Below, one piece after another: positions 34,106-41,730 of a stretch of DNA of 64,000 bases (position 1 is its first letter; every line of letters begins with the position of its first letter). The DNA comes from an uncultured Clostridia bacterium (GTDB lineage Bacteria > Bacillota > Clostridia > Christensenellales > Borkfalkiaceae). The notes under the pieces are model-generated. The model worked only from the letters and a program-made list of their open reading frames with translations. It ran no database searches and had not been told where the DNA came from. Both the position numbers and the translations under genes were made by a program. The stretch spans positions 1 to 64,000 of the forward strand of contig CANQJJ010000001.1 in assembly GCA_947624215.1 (NCBI GenBank), read 5' to 3'.

Positions 34106-35101
34106 ATGCAAACGAAGATCCTGGCCCCCTCAAGCGGGTGGCTCGAACTTGCAAAGAAGTATATTGAAGCGGGCGAAGTCGTCGCCTTTCACACCGAAAC
34201 GGTATACGGCTTGGGCGCCAATGCCTTTTCGGATGAGGCAGTGCAAAAGATCTATGCCCTCAAGGGAAGACCGGCCGATAACCCGCTCATCGTGCATGTG
34301 CACCGCGATTACGATATCACACGGCTCATCGACGGGGAACCGCCCTACGCGGCATTGCTTCGGAGCGCCTTTCTCCCCGGACCGCTCACCATGGTGTATC
34401 CCTCTAAGGGAAAAGTCTCGAAATATGTCTCCTGCGGGCTGGATACGCTTGCCATCCGCGTTCCCTCGTCGCCCGCGGCACAGGCATTCCTGCGCGAGGC
34501 GGACCTGCCCATTGCGGCGCCCAGCGCCAACCTTTCCAAACACGTTTCGCCCGTCACCGCGCGGCATGTCTATGATGATTTCAACGGGAAGATTCCGCTC
34601 ATCCTCGACGGCGGCGCCTGTAACGGCGGGATCGAGAGCACCGTCCTCGATTGCACGGGGGAGATCCCCGTCATTCTGCGGGAGGGGCTCGTCACGCGGG
34701 AGGCTGTCGCGGCCGTTGCGGGGGATTGCGGCGTCTACAAGATGAAGGAGGGCGAGAGGCCCAAGAGCCCGGGTATGGCGTATAAGCATTACTCTCCCCG
34801 TTGTAAGACGGCATATTTCCCGCGCAGTAGGTTGGATGAAGCGATGGCATGCTATGAAGACGAGGCAAGGAGCGGCTCGCCCTGTTTTCTGTGCGAGAGT
34901 GCGGTCTGCGCCCTTTTGCGGGGGTTTGAAACGCTTGATTTGGGCGGGACGCCCGAGGAAATGGCACGCCGCCTGTATCTGCTCCTTCGAAAGGGGGAGG
35001 CGCGGGCGACGCTTCTCATCGGGATCGAGCCCTCGGAGCACGGCGGGGTCATGGCAGGGGTCCTGAACCGTCTGCACCGCGCCTTCGGAGTCGAGACATG
35101 A
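34106..35101 (+). CDS. ywlC: Threonylcarbamoyl-AMP synthase (Sua5/YwlC)
   Basis: This 331 aa protein has the YrdC domain (about 10-200: FHTETVYGLGANAF, KGRPADNPLIVHV, APSANLSKHVSP) and a C-terminal Sua5 domain after the linker KSPGMAYKHYSPR. It makes threonylcarbamoyl-AMP for tRNA t6A37. It begins 2 nt after dnaB without a strong RBS, so it is coupled. The order ywlC-ywlE-rpiB is conserved with Bacillus. Confidence 0.94.
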   Translation: MQTKILAPSSGWLELAKKYIEAGEVVAFHTETVYGLGANAFSDEAVQKIYALKGRPADNPLIVHVHRDYDITRLIDGEPPYAALLRSAFLPGPLTMVYPSKGKVSKYVSCGLDTLAIRVPSSPAAQAFLREADLPIAAPSANLSKHVSPVTARHVYDDFNGKIPLILDGGACNGGIESTVLDCTGEIPVILREGLVTREAVAAVAGDCGVYKMKEGERPKSPGMAYKHYSPRCKTAYFPRSRLDEAMACYEDEARSGSPCFLCESAVCALLRGFETLDLGGTPEEMARRLYLLLRKGEARATLLIGIEPSEHGGVMAGVLNRLHRAFGVET

Positions 35102-35550
35102 AACATAAAAAGATCGTGTTTGTCTGTACGGGCAATACCTGCCGTTCTCCCATGGCAGAGGCCGTGCTCAGACAGGAGTTGAAAAGACGTAAGATCGGAT
35201 GGTATCGCGTCTCCTCCATGGGGCTTGCAGCCGCAGAGGGGGCACCCATGTCCGAGAATAGCCTCAGGGCGCTTGCGGAAGCGGGGATCCCGTTCGATGA
35301 GGATTTTCACGCGCGCCAGCTGACGGAACAGCTCCTCCGCGAGGCAGATCTTGTCATCTGTATGACGGCGTCCCAGCAAAAGATCCTTTCCGGCTTTGAA
35401 AACGTGACGAGCTTTCCCGCGCTGTGCGGCGTCGAGGTCCCGGATCCTTACGGGCAGGGGATCGACGTCTACCGCGCGACGCTTCGCGTCATCCGAAGCT
35501 GTATGCCGAAAATCATTGCGGACTGCTGTCCGCCTATAAACCGAAAATAA
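35098..35550 (+). CDS. ywlE: Protein-arginine phosphatase, YwlE-type
   Basis: This 150 aa low-molecular-weight phosphatase fold protein has VCTGNTCRSPMAE with nucleophile Cys10 and Arg16. The Thr in GNTCRS (Thr14) is the residue that favours phosphoarginine in YwlE; tyrosine phosphatases have Ile. VPDPYGQ holds the general acid Asp. ATG overlaps the ywlC stop. No McsB kinase is in the window. Confidence 0.92.
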   Translation: MKHKKIVFVCTGNTCRSPMAEAVLRQELKRRKIGWYRVSSMGLAAAEGAPMSENSLRALAEAGIPFDEDFHARQLTEQLLREADLVICMTASQQKILSGFENVTSFPALCGVEVPDPYGQGIDVYRATLRVIRSCMPKIIADCCPPINRK

Positions 35551-35561
35551 GGAGAGAAACC

Positions 35562-36014
35562 ATGAAAATTGCATTGGCGTGCGATCACGGCGGGCTTACG
35601 CTCAAAAACCAAGTGATCGAATATTTGACAAAAGAGGGGCACGAGATCTTTGATTTCGGGACCAAGACATGCGACTCCTGCGACTACCCCGACTTCGGCG
35701 TCGCAGCGGCGGAGGCTGTGGCGAGGGGGGAGTGCGACCGCGGAGTCATCGTGTGCACGACGGGGATCGGCATCTCGATCGCCGCCAATAAAGTGCCGGG
35801 GATCCGCTGCGCTCTCTGCACGGAGCCGCTCTCGGCGCGCATGACGCGTCTGCACAACGACGCCAATGTTCTCGCGCTCGGGGGTGCCTTCACGGGGGTA
35901 AACCTTGCCCTCGAGATCGTAAAGGTGTTTTTGGAGACTCCGTTCTCGGGAGAGGCGAAACATCAGCGCCGTATCGATAAAATTACGGCCATTGAACGCA
36001 AATATATGAAGTAA
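35562..36014 (+). CDS. rpiB: Ribose 5-phosphate isomerase B
   Basis: This 150 aa enzyme interconverts ribose 5-phosphate and ribulose 5-phosphate. It starts MKIALACDHGGLTLK. Catalytic Cys65 is in VCTTGIGISI, and the C-terminus has HQRRIDKI. The RBS AAGGAGAG is 6 nt upstream. It ends the ywlC-ywlE-rpiB cluster. Confidence 0.96.
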   Translation: MKIALACDHGGLTLKNQVIEYLTKEGHEIFDFGTKTCDSCDYPDFGVAAAEAVARGECDRGVIVCTTGIGISIAANKVPGIRCALCTEPLSARMTRLHNDANVLALGGAFTGVNLALEIVKVFLETPFSGEAKHQRRIDKITAIERKYMK

Positions 36015-36030
36015 TATGTCTGACATAATA
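36012..36030. repeat. Palindrome, TATGTC-N-GACATA family copy 2
   Basis: TATGTCTGACATA (36015-36027) is a perfect 13 nt palindrome with TAA/ATA flanks. It lies right after rpiB and 36 nt before the DUF1538 gene, so it could be an operator. Confidence 0.65.
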
Positions 36031-36062
36031 GTTTCTTAAAACGTCTTTTGGGGTTGTTTTGA

Positions 36063-37601
36063 ATGAAGAATCAGACATTGCGCGAAAAAATCGCCGAGTC
36101 GCTGACTTCGATCTTGCCCATTGCGGTCATCATCGTCGTGCTTGCACTCACGCTGACCCCGCTCGATACGGGCAACTTCGTCCTCTTCTTTGTGGGCGTT
36201 GTTTTGCTCATCGTCGGGATGGGACTGTTCACATTGGGTGCGGACATGTCCATGCTCGTCATCGGCGAGAAGATCGGGTCGGCCATCACCAAGACGCGGC
36301 GCATCTGGCTGATCGCGCTCGTTGCGTTCATCATCGGCATCGTCGTCACGCTCGCCGAGCCCGACCTCCAGATTCTTGCCCAACAGGTGCCCGCCATCGC
36401 CGAAAAGACGCCGCTCGGAAACTATCTTCTCATCATCACCGTTGCGGTAGGGGTAGGTGTCTTTCTGTCCATTGCGATGCTACGCATCGTGTTACATATC
36501 CGCCTTTCATATCTTCTCATCGGTTTCTATGCCGTTGCGTTTGTCCTCAGCATCTTCGTCTCGCCCTCCTTTTGGGCAGTCTCCTTCGATGCGGGCGGCG
36601 TGACGACGGGGCCCATGACGGTGCCCTTCATCATTTCGCTCGGTGTGGGGGTGGCGTCATTGCGCGCGGGCGACGGGCAGAACGATTCTTTCGGTCTTGT
36701 GTCGCTTGCGAGCGTCGGGCCCATCATCACCGTCCTCATCCTCGGCATCATCTTCCGCGTGAACAGTCTCGACTATCCCTATATTCTTTTCGAGGCTCCG
36801 CGGACCACGCGGGATGTTCTCTTTGCCTATTTGGACGGTTTTCTCGATTACGCCATAGAGGTCGCCGTTGCCATAGCGCCCATCATCGTGTTCTTTCTCC
36901 TCTTCCAGATCATCACGCGCGGTTTCCGTAAGCGGACTGTGGTGCGTATCTTCATGGGATTTTTGTATACCTTCGTCGGGCTCGTGCTCTTTCTCGCGGG
37001 GGCAAACGTCGGCTTCATGCCGATCGGCAGGAGCATCGGTGAGGAACTTGCAAAACTTTGGGACGGCTGGCCGCTCATCCCTGTGGGGATGTTGATCGGG
37101 TACTTTGTCGTGGCGGCCGAGCCCGCCGTGCATGTCCTCAACAAGCAAGTCGAGCGCATGTCCGCGGGCGCCATCAGCGCTTCCGCCATGAAGAAGGGGC
37201 TGTGTATCGGCGTGTGCATCTCCCTCGGGATCGCCATGGTGCGCATCCTCACGGGCATCGACATCATGTGGATCCTCGTGCCGGGGTATGTCATCGCGCT
37301 TCTTCTCACCTTCTTTACGCCTCCAGTCTTTACGGGGATCGCGTTCGATTCGGGTGGCGTCGCGAGCGGGGCGATGGTTTCTTCGTTTGTATTGCCGCTC
37401 GCCATCGGGGCCTCATATACCCTCAGCGGTGGGGATACGACGCTCATCATGACGCAGGCATTCGGGTGCGTCGCCTTTGTCGCCCTGACGCCCCTCATCT
37501 CCATTCAGATCCTCGGCATCGGGTATCGGCTCAAAACGCGCAGGATCAAACATAACTTTCTCACGGCGGAGGAGCACATCCTTCGGTATGAGGTCAAATG
37601 A
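36063..37601 (+). CDS. DUF1538 multi-pass membrane transporter
   Basis: This 512 aa protein has about 12 TM helices and an internal duplication: FDAGGVTTGPMTVPF in the first half matches FDSGGVASGAMVSSF in the second, and LAEPDLQILAQQV matches AAEPAVHVLNKQV. Such tandem repeats typify transporters. The substrate is unknown. The next gene encodes a tandem P-II protein and overlaps by ATGA, implying P-II control of transport. Confidence 0.88.
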   Translation: MKNQTLREKIAESLTSILPIAVIIVVLALTLTPLDTGNFVLFFVGVVLLIVGMGLFTLGADMSMLVIGEKIGSAITKTRRIWLIALVAFIIGIVVTLAEPDLQILAQQVPAIAEKTPLGNYLLIITVAVGVGVFLSIAMLRIVLHIRLSYLLIGFYAVAFVLSIFVSPSFWAVSFDAGGVTTGPMTVPFIISLGVGVASLRAGDGQNDSFGLVSLASVGPIITVLILGIIFRVNSLDYPYILFEAPRTTRDVLFAYLDGFLDYAIEVAVAIAPIIVFFLLFQIITRGFRKRTVVRIFMGFLYTFVGLVLFLAGANVGFMPIGRSIGEELAKLWDGWPLIPVGMLIGYFVVAAEPAVHVLNKQVERMSAGAISASAMKKGLCIGVCISLGIAMVRILTGIDIMWILVPGYVIALLLTFFTPPVFTGIAFDSGGVASGAMVSSFVLPLAIGASYTLSGGDTTLIMTQAFGCVAFVALTPLISIQILGIGYRLKTRRIKHNFLTAEEHILRYEVK

Positions 37602-38443
37602 TGTTCGGAAAAAAATTGCCAAAAAGAGAAAAAAAAGGCGGTGCGGAGGCCGTCTCCCCGCCATTGTCCCAAGCGGCGGGTGGGAGAGCCGGTGAAAAAT
37701 TCCCCGCTGCCAGGCCCTTGGGGGAGAAGTTTGCCCGCGCAAAATTGCTTGTCAGCATTGTCAACCGCGGCGACGAGGTACATCTCAAAGAGGTGCTCGA
37801 CGACTGCTCCGTGAGCCTTTCCTATCTCTTTACGGGGACAGGAACCGCGCACTCGGCCGTTCTCGACTATCTCGGCATCGGGGAGGCGACCAAGTCTGTG
37901 CTGTTATCCATCTTCCCCGAGAGCGACGAGGGCATCCTGATGAAGGAGATCCGCCACAAAATGTCGCTGTATCTTTCGGGGCGCGGCATCTCCTTTACTA
38001 TACCGCTCACGGGGATCTCGCAGACAGTTGCCGACGGCATCGTGGGCGCGGCGTCCAATAAGAATAACGATGGGGGGAAGCGTATGACAGACAGAGACAG
38101 AAAATACGATCTGATCGTAGCGGCGGTTTCTGCGGACTATGTCGATGCGGCCATGGAGGCGGCGCGGCAGGTGGGGGCTGCGGGCGGGACGATCGTCCGT
38201 GCCCGTGCGGAACAGAACGACAAGGCGGAGCAGTTCATCGGGATCTCCCTCATGCGGGAACAGGAGATCCTCTTCATTCTCACAAAGAGGGAGGCGACCG
38301 TATCCATTATGAGTGCGCTCTCCGAGAAAGTGGGGGCAAAAACTCTTGCGGGCGGGGTCATCTTCTCTGTTCCCGTAGACAGGACCGCGGGGATCTCGGC
38401 AGCCGAGGAAGAAGCCGCCGAGGAGCGGAGGAAAAATGGCTAA
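37598..38443 (+). CDS. Tandem P-II-like signalling protein
   Basis: This 281 aa protein has a basic, Pro/Gly-rich N-terminal tail (1-45) and two ferredoxin-like P-II folds (about 46-150 and 168-262). Each has the sequence of a strand, an inter-domain GTGTAHSAVLDYLG or RQVGAAGGTIVRARA loop, and a helix. P-II proteins sense nucleotides and regulate membrane transporters by direct contact. It overlaps the DUF1538 gene, its likely target, and the next peptidase gene by 8 nt. Confidence 0.82.
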   Translation: MMFGKKLPKREKKGGAEAVSPPLSQAAGGRAGEKFPAARPLGEKFARAKLLVSIVNRGDEVHLKEVLDDCSVSLSYLFTGTGTAHSAVLDYLGIGEATKSVLLSIFPESDEGILMKEIRHKMSLYLSGRGISFTIPLTGISQTVADGIVGAASNKNNDGGKRMTDRDRKYDLIVAAVSADYVDAAMEAARQVGAAGGTIVRARAEQNDKAEQFIGISLMREQEILFILTKREATVSIMSALSEKVGAKTLAGGVIFSVPVDRTAGISAAEEEAAEERRKNG

Positions 38444-39134
38444 GCGCATCATTGCTATCGGGGGCGGAGAGGGCAAGGGGAGAGAAACTTCGCCCGAAAG
38501 AATGCAGATAGACGCCTATCTTGCCGCAGAAGTGAAGCAAAAAACGGGGGGAAGGCGGCCTTGCGGTCTCTTTATTCCCACTGCAAGCCACGACTGCATG
38601 CCTTATTACAATACCTTTCATAAGGTTTACACGGGCTGTTTCGATATCAAAACGGATGTCGCGCTCACGGTGGGGCGGGAGATCGACCCTATCAAGATGC
38701 AGGCAAAATTCGAAAGGGCGGATTTTCTCTATGTCGGCGGGGGGAATACCGTCTTCATGCTTGAACATTGGAAGCAGTCGGGCTTATTGAAGTACATTGA
38801 GGATGCCTATGAACGCGGCGTGATCGTGGCGGGGCTGTCGGCGGGCGCCATCTGCTGGTTCGAGGAGATGTATTCCGATTCCGTCATCGAAGGCGAATAT
38901 GCGATGTATCGCGGATTGGGCTGGATCAAGGGAAAAATTTCTCCGCATTATGATGAGAGAACGCTTGACTTTGACAAAATCCTGTTGTATAATAAGTATT
39001 GCGCGTGGGGCGTGGAGAACAATGCCGCGCTCGAACTTGTAGACGGCGAGCCCGTAAGGAGCATTTCCGCAGGCGGGAAGGTATGGCGTCTCGACGGTTC
39101 CGACGGCACCCATGTCGTCAAAACGGAGTTCTGA
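38436..39134 (+). CDS. Peptidase S51 family (dipeptidase E / cyanophycinase-like)
   Basis: This 232 aa Ser hydrolase has IIAIGGGE at the N-terminus, VGGGNTVFML, and the nucleophile elbow GLSAGAICW (Ser135). Members cleave Asp-X dipeptides or cyanophycin. RBS GGAGCGGAGG. It is the third gene of the DUF1538-PII unit, suggesting peptide or amino-acid nitrogen turnover linked to P-II sensing; this is inference. Confidence 0.88.
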   Translation: MAKRIIAIGGGEGKGRETSPERMQIDAYLAAEVKQKTGGRRPCGLFIPTASHDCMPYYNTFHKVYTGCFDIKTDVALTVGREIDPIKMQAKFERADFLYVGGGNTVFMLEHWKQSGLLKYIEDAYERGVIVAGLSAGAICWFEEMYSDSVIEGEYAMYRGLGWIKGKISPHYDERTLDFDKILLYNKYCAWGVENNAALELVDGEPVRSISAGGKVWRLDGSDGTHVVKTEF

Positions 39135-39247
39135 CCGTGTGCGTTTCGGCGCCCGTGCCGAATAAAAATGACGGGAGAAAGGTTGTCGCTTTGCAGGTTT
39201 GACCTCTGCCTCGGCGTTCCCGGCCGTGTAAAAATACGGGAGATCAT

Positions 39248-39330
39248 GCGGATGTGGCGAAATTGGCAGACGCGCAGGTTTCAGGTTCCTGTGGGAGACC
39301 ATGCAGGTTCAAGTCCTGTCATCCGCACCA
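39248..39330 (+). tRNA. tRNA-Leu (CAG)
   Basis: Acceptor stem GCGGATG pairs with CATCCGC and the CCA end is encoded. The anticodon loop TTCAGGT carries CAG (39282-39284). A long variable arm (TGG-GAGA-CCA) and GGTTCAAGTCC T-arm confirm a class II leucine tRNA. An intrinsic terminator follows at 39335. Confidence 0.93.
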
Positions 39331-39334
39331 TCTG

Positions 39335-39369
39335 AACGTAAGTTGAACCATTTCAGCTTACGTTTTTTT
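39335..39369 (+). terminator. Terminator of tRNA-Leu
   Basis: AACGTAAG (39335-39342) pairs with CTTACGTT (39357-39364), followed by a T-run to 39369. Confidence 0.88.
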
Positions 39370-39420
39370 ATTGCAAAAAGCGAAGACAACCGCCCTCGCC
39401 TTCCATGTATCAATTGAAAT

Positions 39421-39828
39421 TTAGTTTGAAGTTGCCGTAACGTTTTTCAACAACTCTTCTGCTGACACACCATACAGCTTTGCCAATGCAAGTAAGTTTG
39501 CAGTGCTGGGGTCGGAAGAGCCGGTTTCCCATTTAGATACAGCTTGCCGACTCACTCCGAGAGATTCCGCCACAAACTCTTGCGTCATATTACATCTTAC
39601 CCGATATTCTTTTAATGTTTCTCCCAATGTCTTTCTTACTTCTTCTTTTTCAGTTCTGATTTCGGATGACCGAAGATATTTCCTCAATGCTTTTATCAAT
39701 AAAATTATCAAATAGATAAAAACGCCTAATGTTGCAAGACCAAGAATACCATATAAAATAATGAATAGAGCGAGCGAAATAACATTTGTATTTGCCGCTC
39801 CTCCCTCTGCCAATAAATCGACAAACAT
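39421..39828 (-). CDS. Membrane-anchored XRE-family HTH protein
   Basis: This 135 aa protein has an N-terminal TM segment (about 16-45) followed by a C-terminal HTH_3 domain: VRCNMTQEFVAESLGVSRQAVSKWETG and PSTANLLALAKLYGV. It is A+T rich relative to its surroundings. The start is fixed by GGAGGT 6 nt upstream of ATG 39828. A promoter TTGATT, 18 bp, TATAAT (39965-39994, minus) lies about 130 nt upstream. Probably a membrane-tethered regulator of the adjacent island. Confidence 0.85.
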   Translation of the reverse strand: MFVDLLAEGGAANTNVISLALFIILYGILGLATLGVFIYLIILLIKALRKYLRSSEIRTEKEEVRKTLGETLKEYRVRCNMTQEFVAESLGVSRQAVSKWETGSSDPSTANLLALAKLYGVSAEELLKNVTATSN

Positions 39829-40031
39829 AATTACCTCCAACATTTCTTGGCCTCATAATAACATAAATCTATCGGTTGCAGCCACCAACTATTGCGATAT
39901 TATTGGTTGCATTGCCATTTTTATGATGATTCCCGCAACAATATTTATTTTTTGGCGCACCATGATTATATCATAAACACGCATATAAAATCAAGTCTAA
40001 AAGAATAATCTCCCATGGCACTGTGGAATCG

Positions 40032-40060
40032 TTGACATTAACCATTAAAAATGATATAAT
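40032..40060 (+). promoter_or_regulatory. Consensus sigma-A promoter in the gene-poor stretch
   Basis: TTGACA (40032-40037), 17 bp, TATAAT (40055-40060). The transcript would start near 40067 and run to the terminator at 40325-40358, about 290 nt. Confidence 0.85.
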
Positions 40061-40066
40061 TTAAGC

Positions 40067-40358
40067 AATAAATAGTTGGAGGTACACGATTTTGAAAAAA
40101 ATTTTGAACCTGCCCCGTGCCATAAAATGCATTTGATGACATTAAATGTTTACTTTAGATTGGACATCTACTAAGGGGCTAAACCAATTATTCTATATCG
40201 CCAAGAGATGTCAATTTCCTTCCCCGCCCCTAACGGAATGATCCGTTATAAAAATTTTATGGCGAAGGCGATATAAGAGAAAAACTTTTTTCTTTGACGA
40301 GAGGTCAGCGGGGAGACCAATCAAAATAGGCAGAAGCATTCGTTTCTGCCTATTCTTT
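40067..40358 (+). ncRNA. Probable structured transcript with 14-codon frame
   Basis: After the promoter, GGAGG (40078-40082) precedes a TTG-initiated frame MKKILNLPRAIKCI (40092-40136). The rest is noncoding but foldable: TATATCGCC (40194-40202) with GGCGATATA (40267-40275), an AACGGA/TCCGTT hairpin inside, and CCCCGC able to pair with GCGGGG near 40308. It ends in a strong terminator. It could be an sRNA, a leader peptide RNA or a gene remnant. Confidence 0.45.
40325..40358 (+). terminator. Terminator before tetR
   Basis: AATAGGCAGAA (40325-40335) pairs with TTCTGCCTATT (40344-40354), followed by CTTTTG. Confidence 0.85.
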
Positions 40359-40387
40359 TGCTTTGAAAAAATTCTTTCCAAAATTTC

Positions 40388-40449
40388 TTGACAATACAAG
40401 AAAAACAAATTATAATAGAACATATGTTATAGAACGATTGATATAGAAC
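40388..40449 (+). promoter_or_regulatory. tetR promoter with three 14-bp-spaced ATAGAAC repeats
   Basis: TTGACA (40388-40393), 17 bp, TATAAT (40411-40416). ATAGAAC occurs at 40415, 40429 and 40443, exactly 14 bp apart, and AACATATGTT (40419-40428) is a perfect palindrome between the first two. These are likely operators of the TetR protein. Confidence 0.75.
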
Positions 40450-40463
40450 AAAAAGGAGATTTT

Positions 40464-41039
40464 ATGCCGCCGAAAGCAAAATTCAGCAAAGAACAAATTG
40501 TGAGTGCCGCTCTTGACATTATCAGAGAAGACGGCGCAAGTGAACTAACTGCCCGTGCGCTCGCAAAAAAACTCGGAAGTTCCGCTTGCCCGATTTTTAC
40601 CGTATTCGATAACATGGAAGATGTAATGCGTGAAACGGTAAAAGCCGCATATCGGCTTTATGACGGGTATATTACGGAAGGCCTCAAGGATACCCCTGCC
40701 TTTAAGGGGGTCGGAATGCAATATATCGCATTTGCCATCAAAGAGCCGAAACTGTTCCAACTTTTGTTTATGACCGAAAAGGAGCAAAAGCCAACGCTGG
40801 AAAACGTTTTGCCCACAATCGACAACAATTATCCGATCATTCTGTCTTCGGTCAAGACGTACGGGCTGTCCGACATGAACGCCGAAAGAATCTACAAGCA
40901 CTTATGGGTATATTCCCACGGCATTGCGGTACTTTGTGCGACACGGCTGTGCTCGTTGACGATGGAAGAGATCGGAAATATGCTCACCGAGATTTTCATC
41001 GCGCTGTTAAAAGAAGTCAAGGCAGGGGAGAAACTATGA
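40464..41039 (+). CDS. TetR-family transcriptional regulator
   Basis: This 191 aa protein has an N-terminal HTH (KEQIVSAALDIIREDGASELTARALAKKLG) and a helical ligand-binding domain. RBS AAAAGGAG. It begins an operon with an ABC ATPase and FtsX-type permease, so it probably represses an export system. Repeats around its -10 suggest autoregulation. Confidence 0.9.
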   Translation: MPPKAKFSKEQIVSAALDIIREDGASELTARALAKKLGSSACPIFTVFDNMEDVMRETVKAAYRLYDGYITEGLKDTPAFKGVGMQYIAFAIKEPKLFQLLFMTEKEQKPTLENVLPTIDNNYPIILSSVKTYGLSDMNAERIYKHLWVYSHGIAVLCATRLCSLTMEEIGNMLTEIFIALLKEVKAGEKL

Positions 41040-41728
41040 TTGCCGCAAAAGAAATTTGCAAATATTACGGGAGCGGCGCAAATCGGCAGGAAGTGTTAAA
41101 GAGCGTTGAGCTCAATGTTTCAGACGGGAAATTCGTCGTGATCCTCGGAGCTTCGGGTTCGGGGAAATCCACGCTTCTCAACGTTCTTTCAGGTTTGGAA
41201 CGTGCCGATAGCGGCTCTGTCCTCTATGACGGAACGGATATTTCGCGATTCTCCGATTCCGAGCTCACAAGGTTCCGTAAGGCACAAGTGGGTTTTATCT
41301 TTCAGCAATATTATCTGCTACCCCATTTGAGTGTCGAGAAGAATGTGCGCATGGGGGCAGACCTTGCGGGAAATAAAAATTACGCCGAGGTGATAGAGGC
41401 TGTCGGGCTTGCCGAGAAATGCAAAAAATATCCGAGCGAGCTTTCGGGCGGGGAGCAACAAAGGGTAGCCATCGCCCGTGCGCTTGCCAAAAAGCCTAAA
41501 GTGTTGTTTTGCGACGAGCCGACGGGTGCGCTCGACGAGGCGACAGGCAGACAGATTTTGGACTGCATTTCAAAATTACAAAGAAGCAGCGGTGTCACTG
41601 TAATTATGGTAACGCACAATCAAAATATCGCAGATATGGCGGATACCGTCGTGAGGTTGAACAGCGGGACTGTTTTGGAAGTTCAGCATAACAACGAGCA
41701 AAAATCGGCGTATGAAATCGGGTGGTAA
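41036..41728 (+). CDS. ABC transporter ATP-binding protein (MacB/LolD type)
   Basis: This 230 aa ATPase has Walker [13 protein letters not shown]-loop FQQYYLLPH, signature [16 protein letters not shown], Walker [13 protein letters not shown] and H-loop VTHNQ. The size and motifs fit the MacB/LolD group that partners FtsX-type permeases. ATG overlaps the tetR stop (ATGA). It energises the permease encoded next. Confidence 0.95.
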   Translation: MIAAKEICKYYGSGANRQEVLKSVELNVSDGKFVVILGASGSGKSTLLNVLSGLERADSGSVLYDGTDISRFSDSELTRFRKAQVGFIFQQYYLLPHLSVEKNVRMGADLAGNKNYAEVIEAVGLAEKCKKYPSELSGGEQQRVAIARALAKKPKVLFCDEPTGALDEATGRQILDCISKLQRSSGVTVIMVTHNQNIADMADTVVRLNSGTVLEVQHNNEQKSAYEIGW

Positions 41729-41730
41729 AA

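Larger units (their letters stand above)
39829..40463. other. A+T-rich gene-poor stretch in island
   Basis: This 635 nt region holds the minus promoter of the HTH gene, a plus-strand promoter at 40032-40060, a 14-codon frame, several inverted repeats, a terminator at 40325 and the tetR promoter. Minus-strand 39890-39963 contains a 24-codon hydrophobic frame without RBS. No conserved gene is recognisable. Confidence 0.6.

Noticed and set aside
39135..39247. Two similar hairpins (CCCGT/ACGGG and CCCG/CGGG) upstream of tRNA-Leu
   Set aside because: No T-run or -10/-35 of good spacing; may be chance, although a tRNA promoter must lie here or be supplied from upstream.
39890..39963. 24-codon hydrophobic minus-strand peptide upstream of the HTH gene
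   Set aside because: Its ATG lies 1 nt after the -10 box, so it would not be in the transcript; no RBS.
40211..40423. 70-codon minus frame in the A+T-rich island
   Set aside because: Covers the terminator and repeats of the plus-strand transcript; no RBS or family.
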